This document shows positions 1-7,388 of a stretch of 57,343 nucleotides of DNA, in pieces; the first letter of the stretch is position 1; each line of letters starts with the position of its first letter. The position numbers and the translations under genes are program-made. The notes beneath the pieces were generated by a model. It made no database searches, was not told where the DNA came from, and saw only the letters and a program-made list of their open reading frames with translations. The stretch is from an uncultured Ruminococcus sp. (lineage in GTDB: Bacteria > Bacillota > Clostridia > Oscillospirales > Ruminococcaceae): NCBI GenBank assembly GCA_902787825.1, contig CADAHS010000011.1, positions 1 to 57,343 of the forward strand, written 5' to 3'.

Positions 1-69
1 AAATAGTAAGGGGGAAACCAGACATAAATGTCGGTTTAGAATTATTTTCGAGTTCCCTTACTTCTTATT

Positions 70-97
70 TCTTACCTCTTACCTCTTGCCTCTAAGA
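70..97. repeat. Heptamer array A (TCTTRCN)
   Basis: Four units in exact 7-base register: TCTTACC, TCTTACC, TCTTGCC, TCTAAGA. The same unit recurs at 16779-16813 and 42464-42526, so this belongs to a dispersed family and is not local slippage alone. Confidence 0.75.
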
Positions 98-221
98 GGG
101 CACGGCGTCCTGTTCTCCCTTATGGGTTTCCCCCTTAGACGAGAGAGCAAGCTATGTATCAATAACAATTGATAGTTTAGCGAACAATCTCACCGCTTAC
201 ATCTGTTGTTCTTGCTTCTAA

Positions 222-255
222 GGGGGCTTTCCGGTCGCCCCCTAACCCCTTCGGA
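222..255 (+). repeat. 34-base dispersed repeat, left copy
   Basis: Matches the reverse complement of 3113-3146 at 32 of 34 positions. Each copy begins with a hairpin (GGGGGC / GCCCCC around a 9-base loop) and ends with CCCCTTCGGA. The two copies are inverted and flank the two genes at 398-2956. Confidence 0.75.
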
Positions 256-397
256 TGCATACCCATATTTGATAGTAATAGTTTAAATTTATAGCTCCAA
301 AGAAATTTAGCCCCGAGCCAGACAAAGCCACAACTCTCGCAAAGCTGTTGGCGAGGGAATTGCGCGCCGCAGCGGCGGCAAATTCTGATTTATCTTA

Positions 398-1339
398 TCA
401 ATAGGTATAAGAGCTATTACCTATAAACTCTCTGATAAGCGAATCGGGTGGGATCTGGTCAAGCGTTATTGCGCCAAGCTGCGTAAGGGCATCTGCGATA
501 GGTCTGAAACGTTCATAGGAACTGTTTTGTGCGATAGCCTCTTTGAGCTTGCCAAGGACAAAGCTTTTGTACGCCGGCACTTCATACGGAATGAAAGAAT
601 CCACCGAATAATCTGCGGTGTTTTTGAATGGCATGATATACTTTACCTCGCCTGCTTCAACGCTGTCGAACATGTCAAGGGTCGAGGTTATTTCTCTGCC
701 TCTGAAAAGCAGATCTCTGATAATTCTTCGCATAAGTCTGATGTACGCAGGATCAAGGAGTTTGTCGTCCTCGCCCTTGACATCGTACTTGAGTCTTGTT
801 CTGACGCTGACATACATCTTGTGGGCGTACTGCGATATATCACCTATGACCATGGGATTCAGCGCATGGGTGCCCTCGAAAATGAAGATGTCGTCCTCTT
901 CACGTTTCAGCGTTGCGCCCCAGCGTCTTGTCTGGTCGGGAAAATTGAATATGGGCAGGGTTATCTCTTTGCCGTTGAAAAGGTCGGTGAGCTGTTGGGT
1001 GAAAAGCTCCTTATCGACATGGACAGGCGATTCAAGATCGACCTTTCCGTTCTCGTCGACCGGGAATCGGTCCTTGGGCAAAAAGTAGTTGTCAAGGGAG
1101 ATGTTGTAGGTGATGATGCCGCGTTCAAGGAGTATCTCTCTTATCTTCAGCGCTGTGGTCGTTTTGCCCGAACCCGAAGGTCCTGCAAGCAGCAGGATAG
1201 GCTTTGTTTCTTTTGAGTTTTCGATGTTGTCGGCAATGGATATAAGACGCTGTTTATAGTTGTTATCACTTTCGGCGATGAATTTATTTTCGTCCTGCAA
1301 AATGCGGTGGTTCAGTGCGTTTACATGGATTATTTTCAT
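398..1339 (-). CDS. Uridine kinase-like nucleoside kinase
   Basis: A P-loop kinase of the phosphoribulokinase/uridine kinase family, expected to phosphorylate a nucleoside in pyrimidine salvage in the cytoplasm. The Walker A motif GPSGSGKT is at residues 53-60, followed by a DNYFLP segment typical of uridine kinases and by an FEGTHALNP strand near the middle. At 313 residues it is longer than classical Udk (about 210). It resembles the clostridial nucleoside kinases that carry extra terminal regions, but I see no N-terminal TGS domain. It starts 30 bases after the stop of the upstream metallo-beta-lactamase gene, so the two are probably co-transcribed. The family is secure; the exact substrate is not. 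Confidence 0.88.
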   Translation of the reverse strand: MKIIHVNALNHRILQDENKFIAESDNNYKQRLISIADNIENSKETKPILLLAGPSGSGKTTTALKIREILLERGIITYNISLDNYFLPKDRFPVDENGKVDLESPVHVDKELFTQQLTDLFNGKEITLPIFNFPDQTRRWGATLKREEDDIFIFEGTHALNPMVIGDISQYAHKMYVSVRTRLKYDVKGEDDKLLDPAYIRLMRRIIRDLLFRGREITSTLDMFDSVEAGEVKYIMPFKNTADYSVDSFIPYEVPAYKSFVLGKLKEAIAQNSSYERFRPIADALTQLGAITLDQIPPDSLIREFIGNSSYTY

Positions 1340-1369
1340 CTGTGGTCGATTCCTTTCGGTCGTTGTAGT

Positions 1370-2956
1370 TTAATCTTCCCACTTTGAGCAAAGATTATTT
1401 AGCGTATCTGTCATTTTTGCAAGCTCTTTATTTGTAAGACCGGAGCTTTTATTGACAAGCGCAGTAAGTCTTTCAAGCGATGCAACGAGCCGCTGATAGC
1501 TCGGCGAATAGCCTTTGGACTTTTTCTCCACGGGTATCGGGGCTGCGTTGGTGAACTGACCTGTGAGTATATCAAGTTCTGCGCCGCTGTACGGTGCATA
1601 TGCTTCAAGGTGGTAATCGTTTTTGAGATGTGCGGTGAATTCGTCGGCGATAGATGCTTCAGAATGGTTGACAAACACTTTTTTTATGCCTTTTACATTT
1701 TGTATCCACGCATTCAGTCCGTCTACATCGGCATGACCGCTGATGCCTGCAAGCACGAGTATCTCGGCTTTTACGGTGATGTCCTCACCAAACAGCTTTA
1801 CGTTCTTTGCGCCCTCGACAAGGCTTCGCCCGAGTGTGTTAAGAGCCTGATAGCCCACAAAAAGTATAGTGTTCTCGGGCTTCCACAGGTTATGCTTGAG
1901 GTGGTGCTTGATGCGTCCTGCTTCGCACATTCCGCTTGCTGAAATAATGATCTTAGGGACGCTGTCAAAGTTTATCGCACGGGATTCGTCGCTGGTGGTG
2001 GCAAGTGTCAGCCCGTCAAAAGATATGGGATTGATGCCTTTGCTGACATACTCCATTGCCTCCTCGTCAAAGCAGGATTCTTTATTCTCGTTGAATATTC
2101 TTGTTGCTTCGATCGCAAGCGGAGAGTCAACATAGACAGGGAAATTTGCGTGGTTTTTTACCATTCCCTCAACTTTTATATGACGCAGAAAATACAGAAG
2201 CTCCTGCGTTCTGCCGACAGCGAAGGACGGTATAACGACGTTTCCGCCACGGTCAAACGTCTTTTGTATTATCTGTGCAAAAGCTGCTGCATAGTCAAGC
2301 GGGGGATTGTGGCGCTTGTTGCCGTATGTGGCTTCCATAACAACGTAGTCAGCCTCGTCAACATACTGCGGGTCACGGATAAGCGGCTGCTTATGATTGC
2401 CGATATCGCCTGAGAAAAGCAGCTTTCTTGTTTGATCGCCCTCGGTGAGCCACAGCTCTATGCTTGAAGAGCCAAGCAGGTGCCCTGCATCGGTATAGCG
2501 CACCTTGATGCCCTCGCAGATGTCTATTACTTTATCATATTCGTGTGCAGCAAAGCAGGCGATAGCGCCTTCGGCATCTGCCATTGTATACAGAGGCTCG
2601 ACCTCCTGGGTGCCTTTACGCTTGCCTTTTCTTGAACGCCACTCTGCTTCAAATTCCTGGATATGAGCCGAGTCACGAAGCATTATCGAACACAGATTGC
2701 AGGTCGCTTTTGTGGCGTGGATCTGTCCCGAGAAGCCGCCTGCGTAAAGCAGCGGAAGCAATCCGGAGTGGTCTATATGTGCGTGTGTGAGCAGCACAAA
2801 GTCTATGCACGACGGGGGACAGGGGACTTTTTCGTTCTCAAAATAGTTTATGCCCTGCTCCATTCCGAAGTCCACAAGAAATTTCTTGCCGCAGGCTTCG
2901 ATATAGGTACAGCTGCCTGTTACCTCGTGTGTTGCACCGATAAAAACAAGTTTCAT
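1370..2956 (-). CDS. Metallo-beta-lactamase/beta-CASP RNA exonuclease-like protein
   Basis: A 528-residue member of the CPSF/YsgE-like group: a metallo-beta-lactamase fold with an inserted beta-CASP domain and a C-terminal RMMBL segment. The zinc motif THAHIDHSG lies near residues 56-64, and later metal ligands are visible as AGHLLGSSS and FSGDIG. The GHAD near residue 410 is the usual RMMBL histidine. Such proteins process or degrade RNA 5' to 3' or endonucleolytically. About 60 C-terminal residues are a helical extension outside the core. It has its own consensus promoter (2990-3018) and leads a two-gene unit with the kinase. Confidence 0.9.
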   Translation of the reverse strand: MKLVFIGATHEVTGSCTYIEACGKKFLVDFGMEQGINYFENEKVPCPPSCIDFVLLTHAHIDHSGLLPLLYAGGFSGQIHATKATCNLCSIMLRDSAHIQEFEAEWRSRKGKRKGTQEVEPLYTMADAEGAIACFAAHEYDKVIDICEGIKVRYTDAGHLLGSSSIELWLTEGDQTRKLLFSGDIGNHKQPLIRDPQYVDEADYVVMEATYGNKRHNPPLDYAAAFAQIIQKTFDRGGNVVIPSFAVGRTQELLYFLRHIKVEGMVKNHANFPVYVDSPLAIEATRIFNENKESCFDEEAMEYVSKGINPISFDGLTLATTSDESRAINFDSVPKIIISASGMCEAGRIKHHLKHNLWKPENTILFVGYQALNTLGRSLVEGAKNVKLFGEDITVKAEILVLAGISGHADVDGLNAWIQNVKGIKKVFVNHSEASIADEFTAHLKNDYHLEAYAPYSGAELDILTGQFTNAAPIPVEKKSKGYSPSYQRLVASLERLTALVNKSSGLTNKELAKMTDTLNNLCSKWED

Positions 2957-2989
2957 AAAGTTTTCGCCTCGATTCTGTTTGATGAATCA

Positions 2990-3018
2990 ATTATACCACA
3001 CCTATCCACATTTTTCAA
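2990..3018 (-). promoter_or_regulatory. Sigma-A promoter for beta-CASP gene
   Basis: Read on the minus strand: TTGAAA, 17 bases, TATAAT, with TGG before the -10 (extended -10). It lies 34 bases upstream of the start codon. Confidence 0.8.
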
Positions 3019-3071
3019 GCAGTTTGCACAAATTTATTGTTAAAAAGTGTTGAAAAATGTGCAAAACAATA

Positions 3072-3100
3072 GCCGCATAGAAGATCGTTCTATGCAGCTA
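3072..3100 (-). terminator. Hairpin after anti-sigma gene
   Basis: An 8-base perfect stem (3075-3082 with 3088-3095) follows the anti-sigma gene and the 34-base repeat. On the minus strand the tail is T-rich but interrupted, so termination is probable, not certain. Confidence 0.5.
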
Positions 3101-3112
3101 AAAAGAATTGTG

Positions 3113-3146
3113 TCCGAAGGGGTTCGGGGGCGATCGGAAAGCCCCC
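3113..3146 (-). repeat. 34-base dispersed repeat, right copy
   Basis: Inverted copy of 222-255 with 32 of 34 bases identical. It begins 13 bases past the stop codon of the anti-sigma gene, so its GC hairpin may also shape that transcript's 3' end. Confidence 0.75.
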
Positions 3147-3158
3147 GAATAACAGCAC

Positions 3159-4160
3159 TTATTTCAGATACTCAACGCCGTTTATCTCAACGCCTTTGAA
3201 ATCGTCGGGGTCGATTATCTCGCCGAAGATTATGTGGTCTTTGAGCGCAGAGGTTTTGTTTTCGGGGCTGAAATGATATTTCTCGCCGTTTGTTTTTATC
3301 AGAGATACATTTTGGGAAACGGAATATATAGAATCGCCAAGCTGATCGCCGATTTTTTCATTATTGGGCGAGTATATCTCAAACTCGGAAAGAACGAGCT
3401 TTTTGCCGTCTGCGCTTTTAAGCTCCACACTTTTGACATTGGGCTTAAAATTCGTTGTGAACTCAAAGCCGTCAAGTTTCGTTCTCCCTTCCTCACCTGC
3501 GAATGCGTAGTAAGTCATCTTGATGTCATTTTGGATGTTGAGCCCATTGCAGCTATATACTTTGACCTTTGCATCGCCGCTTTTAGCATGACCTCCACGC
3601 CGCATATGAATACTATCTATTGGTTCAATGCCCCATGTATAGTCCAAGTCTATTTCAGTTCCATCAGCGTATTCAGATTTTGCGCCGAAATCAGCCATAT
3701 CGTTAATATAATTTCTGCCATAACGAGTTTTGCCCTCATACGTTTCTATCATCATCACGTTATGCCCGTCGGAAAGCTGCGAGTCGATAGTTATTCTAAA
3801 ATCCTCGTTCTCCATTACATAGTTCTTTATTGCACTTTCGTTCTGCTCTATGCGCTCCGAGCCTTTGAGGTACACCTCCACATTGTCCTTGTGGAACAGT
3901 CTGCCTGCTGCGTACGCGCCTGTTGGCAAAAGTATCGCTGCGGCAACTAAAAATGTTATTACCTTGCGTTTTATCTTTTTCTTTGGTTTGATTTTAGTGT
4001 CAGTCATCTCTTTTTCCGCCTTTCCTGTCACGCGGGAGATGATGTCATTCTGCGCGGCTTGCGATAACTCCTCGCTGCCAAAGTTCAAAAGCTCGTCAAG
4101 CATTGCGGTGCAGTCGCTTTCAGTTGCTGTTTGGGCGAGCCGTGTTAGCTTTGCTGTCAT
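3159..4160 (-). CDS. DUF4179-type anti-sigma factor
   Basis: A 333-residue single-pass membrane protein: about 65 cytoplasmic N-terminal residues, a basic stretch (KPKKKIKRK), one transmembrane helix at about residues 68-87, then a long extracytoplasmic domain rich in beta structure. This is the layout of DUF4179 proteins encoded directly after ECF30-type sigma factors, which hold the sigma factor at the membrane until an envelope signal arrives. Its start overlaps the sigma factor's stop as ATGA, indicating translational coupling. The signal sensed cannot be read from the sequence. Confidence 0.82.
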   Translation of the reverse strand: MTAKLTRLAQTATESDCTAMLDELLNFGSEELSQAAQNDIISRVTGKAEKEMTDTKIKPKKKIKRKVITFLVAAAILLPTGAYAAGRLFHKDNVEVYLKGSERIEQNESAIKNYVMENEDFRITIDSQLSDGHNVMMIETYEGKTRYGRNYINDMADFGAKSEYADGTEIDLDYTWGIEPIDSIHMRRGGHAKSGDAKVKVYSCNGLNIQNDIKMTYYAFAGEEGRTKLDGFEFTTNFKPNVKSVELKSADGKKLVLSEFEIYSPNNEKIGDQLGDSIYSVSQNVSLIKTNGEKYHFSPENKTSALKDHIIFGEIIDPDDFKGVEINGVEYLK

Positions 4161-4690
4161 CTTTCTCCCTCCTTTAAAATCTCTTTGAGTTTTACAAGTC
4201 CGCGGGATATGCGCTTGTTGACTGCGGCAGTGTTCATACCAAGATCTTTGGCAATATCCTTGTTGCGCTGACCGAAAAAGTATCTGCGAAGAAATATCTG
4301 CGTATCGGGCTGACCGAGCGACTTTATCGCGGTCATAAGCTCCTGCGAGGTATCGGCGAATATCTCCTGCTCGATTGAAAGCTCGGCTATCTCGTCAAGC
4401 GGGACGGTCTGCGCCCTGCCCGTAACCTTTCTGAACAGATCAATGCAGTGTCTCTGCGCGGTCACTGATAAGTAGCCGCCAACGCTGGTAAAGGTCTTTC
4501 CGCCCTTTGCGGCGGTGAAAAGCTTGAAGAAAATATCGCTCACCGCCTCGTCGATGTCCTCTTTAGCGCAGATGCCCGAAAGGCGCGTCAGCACTATTTT
4601 GTAGACATAGCCGCCGTATTGCTGCACTGCCGCTGCGAGTCCTGCTTCGCTGTCGCGCTCAAGCAGCTGCGCTATTTCTTTGTCGGTCAT
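4157..4690 (-). CDS. ECF RNA polymerase sigma factor
   Basis: A 177-residue sigma-70 family protein of the extracytoplasmic-function class. Region 2 (about residues 20-85, with the YLSVTAQRHCIDLFRK stretch contacting the -10 element) and region 4 (about 115-170, with the helix-turn-helix NKDIAKDLGMNTAAVNKR) are both present and the length is typical. It directs polymerase to envelope-stress promoters and is presumably restrained by the anti-sigma factor that overlaps its 3' end. The ribosome binding site is GGTGGGA. A perfect 12-base palindrome lies 22 bases upstream of the start. Confidence 0.9.
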   Translation of the reverse strand: MTDKEIAQLLERDSEAGLAAAVQQYGGYVYKIVLTRLSGICAKEDIDEAVSDIFFKLFTAAKGGKTFTSVGGYLSVTAQRHCIDLFRKVTGRAQTVPLDEIAELSIEQEIFADTSQELMTAIKSLGQPDTQIFLRRYFFGQRNKDIAKDLGMNTAAVNKRISRGLVKLKEILKEGER

Positions 4691-4711
4691 GTGAATATCC
4701 CACCTTGTTGT

Positions 4712-4723
4712 TGAAACGTTTCA
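4712..4723. promoter_or_regulatory. Palindrome TGAAACGTTTCA upstream of ECF gene
   Basis: A perfect 12-base palindrome between the ECF start and the metG terminator. Each half contains TGAAAC, the -35 element recognised by ECF30-type factors such as Bacillus SigV. The whole also resembles a LacI/CcpA-type operator core. No CGTC -10 element was seen at the right distance. Confidence 0.5.
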
Positions 4724-4765
4724 CTAATATAAACGAGTACGCAGACAAAAAAGTGACAGAAAATG

Positions 4766-4800
4766 AAAAAAAGCTGCCGCGTTTTTTTTGCAGCAGCTTT
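4766..4800 (-). terminator. Terminator of malQ-glgP-PAP2-metG operon
   Basis: AAAGCTGC pairs with GCAGCTTT, followed on the minus strand by seven T. It begins a few bases past the metG stop. Confidence 0.8.
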
Positions 4801-4805
4801 GTGTG

Positions 4806-6821
4806 TTATTCCTCCGATTGTGCGAACTGGCTTTCGTGGCGGGTGAAGAAGTCAGTTCTCGGGGGCAGGAATTTGAGCTTATGTCCCTCGCCGGTGAAAT
4901 AGCTTACAGGTTCAAAGATATGATCCCAGCTCCAGAAGCTTTCGTCAACTCCGAGATACTCTCTGACCTTTTCGGTCCCCAACGGTGCCATCGGGTGCAG
5001 CAGTACAGCTGCTATCCTGATGATATAGAAGATATCTGCAAGTGCTTGTGAAAGCTCGTCCTTTGACTGTTCGTCGGGCTTGAGCGCTTTTGCCATAAAC
5101 TTGCTTGCGTTTCTGATATAGCTGTCAAGCACATAGGTACACTGGTGGAAGGCAAATCTGGACATATGGCGCTCGTAGTCGAGCACTGCTTTTTTGCCCT
5201 CGGCAAGTATTTTTTCGCTTGGTGTATTCGTTGGCAGTACGCCGTCAAGCTCTTTCTGGGTGGTATAAAAGGCGGTCCTGATTATCCTGTTGTACACGTT
5301 TGAAAGCAGCAGTCCGTCCTTTACAACGGGATCCTGCTCATCGGGCTTTGCGTCGGGATTGAAGGGCTTTGGCATAAAGCTTACGGAGCGCTGTCCAAGA
5401 CCGAGTCCCAGCCAGTGCATTCTCAGCTGTTCGGGGGTGTAGTAGTTGAGCAGTTCGTCAGCCATCGGGGGCTTGACTGCGCCCGAGCTTGAAGCTTTTT
5501 TGTCAAGGAAAAGGATATGGTGATTTGCAACGATAACAGGCATCTGAAGCTCGCCTTCAGCCGGGTCTGCGGACTTTTGAGCTGCATTTTGCTGAGCCAT
5601 CCACATTGCAGGCTCGGCAATGCCGTAGAAATAGATGTTATCCTGTCCGATGAACTGGAACACGGTCGAATCCTTACTGCACCAGTAGTCCTTCCATTCG
5701 TCCCTGTTTCTTCCCTGAGATTCGAGATAGGTCTGTGTGAAGGAGATAGGTGCCCAGAGCGATTCGGGCCATACCCACACAGTCAGATCCTCGCTGTCAG
5801 GCTCAAACTTAGGAGCAGGTACGCCCCAGTCGATATTTCCGGTGAGTCTGAAAGGAACGAGCTTTTTGCCGGTACGGTATCTGATGCCGTTTGCTGTCAG
5901 CACTCTGCAAGCCTGTTCGCAGTCTGAGAGTGCGGTGAAGGCGATGGTGAACGAGGGCTTTTTAGGTTCCTCGATATACTCATGGTCGGGGAGCTGTGCG
6001 CAGATCTGTTTATATTTTTCTTCAAATTCACGCTTTACATAGATCACCGGCGGCTTGAGGAACTCGGAAATGGTTTTCCACACGACAGGGCGGATATCCT
6101 TGCGTTTTTGCATTGTTTCCACCCACTGCTGCAAAAGCTTTTCGTAGTCGGTGAGCTTGAAATACCAGTTGGTGACAGGCTTCATTGAAGGCTTTTCGCC
6201 GGTGAGTGTGCTTATCGGGTCAACGAGGTTCTCAGGCATATACTGGTGTCCCATATCGCACTCGTCTGCATAGCCTTTTTCGGAGGTGCAGCCGTCAACG
6301 GGACATTTGCCAACGACCTGTCTGCCGTTGAGGAACACGCCTGCTTTCTCGTCAAAAAACTGCATTGTAGATATCTTTTCGAGCTGTCCCTTTTCGTACA
6401 GAGAGTTGAGGAACTGCTTGGTGAACTCTGCGTGTATCTCCTTGCTGCGGTCGAGTCCCGAAGCGGCAAACAGATCGGGTCTGATAGCGTATTTTTCGAG
6501 AGTATCAGCCTGCTTATCGTGATTTTTTCTCACAAAATCCTCAAGGCTGCCCTCAAACTCGCCTTTTTGCACTTTCTGTCTCCAGCCCTCTGCGATAGGT
6601 GAGCCGTAGCAGTCGGTACCTGTGACGAAGATGACATTTTCGCTGCCTATCCTGTCACGGAGAAATCTTGCGTAGGTATCCGCAAAAACCAGCATACCGC
6701 CGACGTGACCAAAGTGAAGCTCCTTGTTGCCGTAGGGCATTCCGCCCGTGATCACGGCTCTTTTGGGGAACTCAGGGCGTGGTATCTCAAAATTTCTCTT
6801 ATCTTTATTTTTCTCTTGCAT
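4806..6821 (-). CDS. metG: Methionyl-tRNA synthetase
   Basis: Class I synthetase charging tRNA-Met. The HIGH motif reads HFGH (residues 36-39), and a zinc-knuckle insertion (CPVDGC...ECDMGH) is near residue 150. The anticodon-binding helical domain follows to residue 671, and no C-terminal tRNA-binding OB domain is present. The KMSKS loop, near residue 440, reads KASSS, which fits the looser KxSxS pattern but lacks the second lysine. It is the last gene of an operon with malQ, glgP and a PAP2 phosphatase (14-base gap), an unusual pairing of translation and glycogen genes. Function is confident because the rest of the active site is intact. Confidence 0.92.
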   Translation of the reverse strand: MQEKNKDKRNFEIPRPEFPKRAVITGGMPYGNKELHFGHVGGMLVFADTYARFLRDRIGSENVIFVTGTDCYGSPIAEGWRQKVQKGEFEGSLEDFVRKNHDKQADTLEKYAIRPDLFAASGLDRSKEIHAEFTKQFLNSLYEKGQLEKISTMQFFDEKAGVFLNGRQVVGKCPVDGCTSEKGYADECDMGHQYMPENLVDPISTLTGEKPSMKPVTNWYFKLTDYEKLLQQWVETMQKRKDIRPVVWKTISEFLKPPVIYVKREFEEKYKQICAQLPDHEYIEEPKKPSFTIAFTALSDCEQACRVLTANGIRYRTGKKLVPFRLTGNIDWGVPAPKFEPDSEDLTVWVWPESLWAPISFTQTYLESQGRNRDEWKDYWCSKDSTVFQFIGQDNIYFYGIAEPAMWMAQQNAAQKSADPAEGELQMPVIVANHHILFLDKKASSSGAVKPPMADELLNYYTPEQLRMHWLGLGLGQRSVSFMPKPFNPDAKPDEQDPVVKDGLLLSNVYNRIIRTAFYTTQKELDGVLPTNTPSEKILAEGKKAVLDYERHMSRFAFHQCTYVLDSYIRNASKFMAKALKPDEQSKDELSQALADIFYIIRIAAVLLHPMAPLGTEKVREYLGVDESFWSWDHIFEPVSYFTGEGHKLKFLPPRTDFFTRHESQFAQSEE

Positions 6822-6835
6822 TACAGATTATCCTT

Positions 6836-7387
6836 TCAAGGCTCCCTTACCAAAGCTTTGGGAGCGAACTTTTTCTTATAGATGAATGTATACAGGCAGG
6901 CAAAGAAGATGCCTATCAGTGCTCCTGCGATGACATCGGTGGGGTAGTGCGCACCAATGTGCAAACGTGAATATGCCATTAAGATGCTGACGATGACAGC
7001 AGGTATGCCATATTTCTTTGGCATCATAAGCGTTATCACGAACAAACAGGAAAACGTTGCTGCTGCGTGTCCTGACGGGAATGACGGACTGTCGAGCTTT
7101 CCGGACAGCGAGGTCAGTCCTTCTATGACATCGTATGGTCTTGTACGGTCAACAATTTTTTTGATTATCATATTTGAGACAATGTGCGTTGTTGCAAGCG
7201 ACACTGCACACACGCAGCCCGTGCGTCTTGTTTTGGGGATTATCAGAAGCAGCAGTGCCACAGCGATCGCAAATTCTCCGTGTTCTCCGATAATTCCGAA
7301 AAACTTGCATATCGGATCAAGCACGGCATTTCTCAGATTGTCCTGGATCCACAGCAGGACATCAGCTTCCCAGCTCAATACCAACAC
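6836..7387 (-). CDS. PAP2-family membrane phosphatase
   Basis: A 183-residue integral membrane protein of the type 2 phosphatidic acid phosphatase family, with about five transmembrane helices. The three signature blocks are present: KKIVDRTRP, PSFPSGHAAA and SRLHIGAHYPTDVIAG, holding the catalytic histidines and arginines. Likely substrates are lipid phosphates such as undecaprenyl diphosphate or phosphatidic acid, with the active site facing outward. Its start lies one base after the glgP stop, so translation is probably coupled. Which lipid it uses cannot be told from sequence. Confidence 0.88.
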   Translation of the reverse strand: MLVLSWEADVLLWIQDNLRNAVLDPICKFFGIIGEHGEFAIAVALLLLIIPKTRRTGCVCAVSLATTHIVSNMIIKKIVDRTRPYDVIEGLTSLSGKLDSPSFPSGHAAATFSCLFVITLMMPKKYGIPAVIVSILMAYSRLHIGAHYPTDVIAGALIGIFFACLYTFIYKKKFAPKALVREP

Positions 7388-7388
7388 C

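Larger units (their letters stand above)
1..397. other. Gene-free, structure-rich left edge
   Basis: No gene is supported here. Bases 5-12 pair with 55-62 around an inner hairpin (15-37), making a large cruciform. A run of four heptamers follows at 70-97, one arm of a 34-base dispersed repeat lies at 222-255, and a GC-rich imperfect inverted repeat at about 357-388 sits just past the end of the minus-strand gene that stops at 398. It may act in 3'-end formation, but it lacks a clear T tract. Confidence 0.6.

Noticed and set aside
527-1216. A 229-codon plus-strand open frame opposite the kinase gene
   Set aside because: It lies entirely antisense to a gene with clear kinase motifs, has no ribosome site and no recognisable motif.
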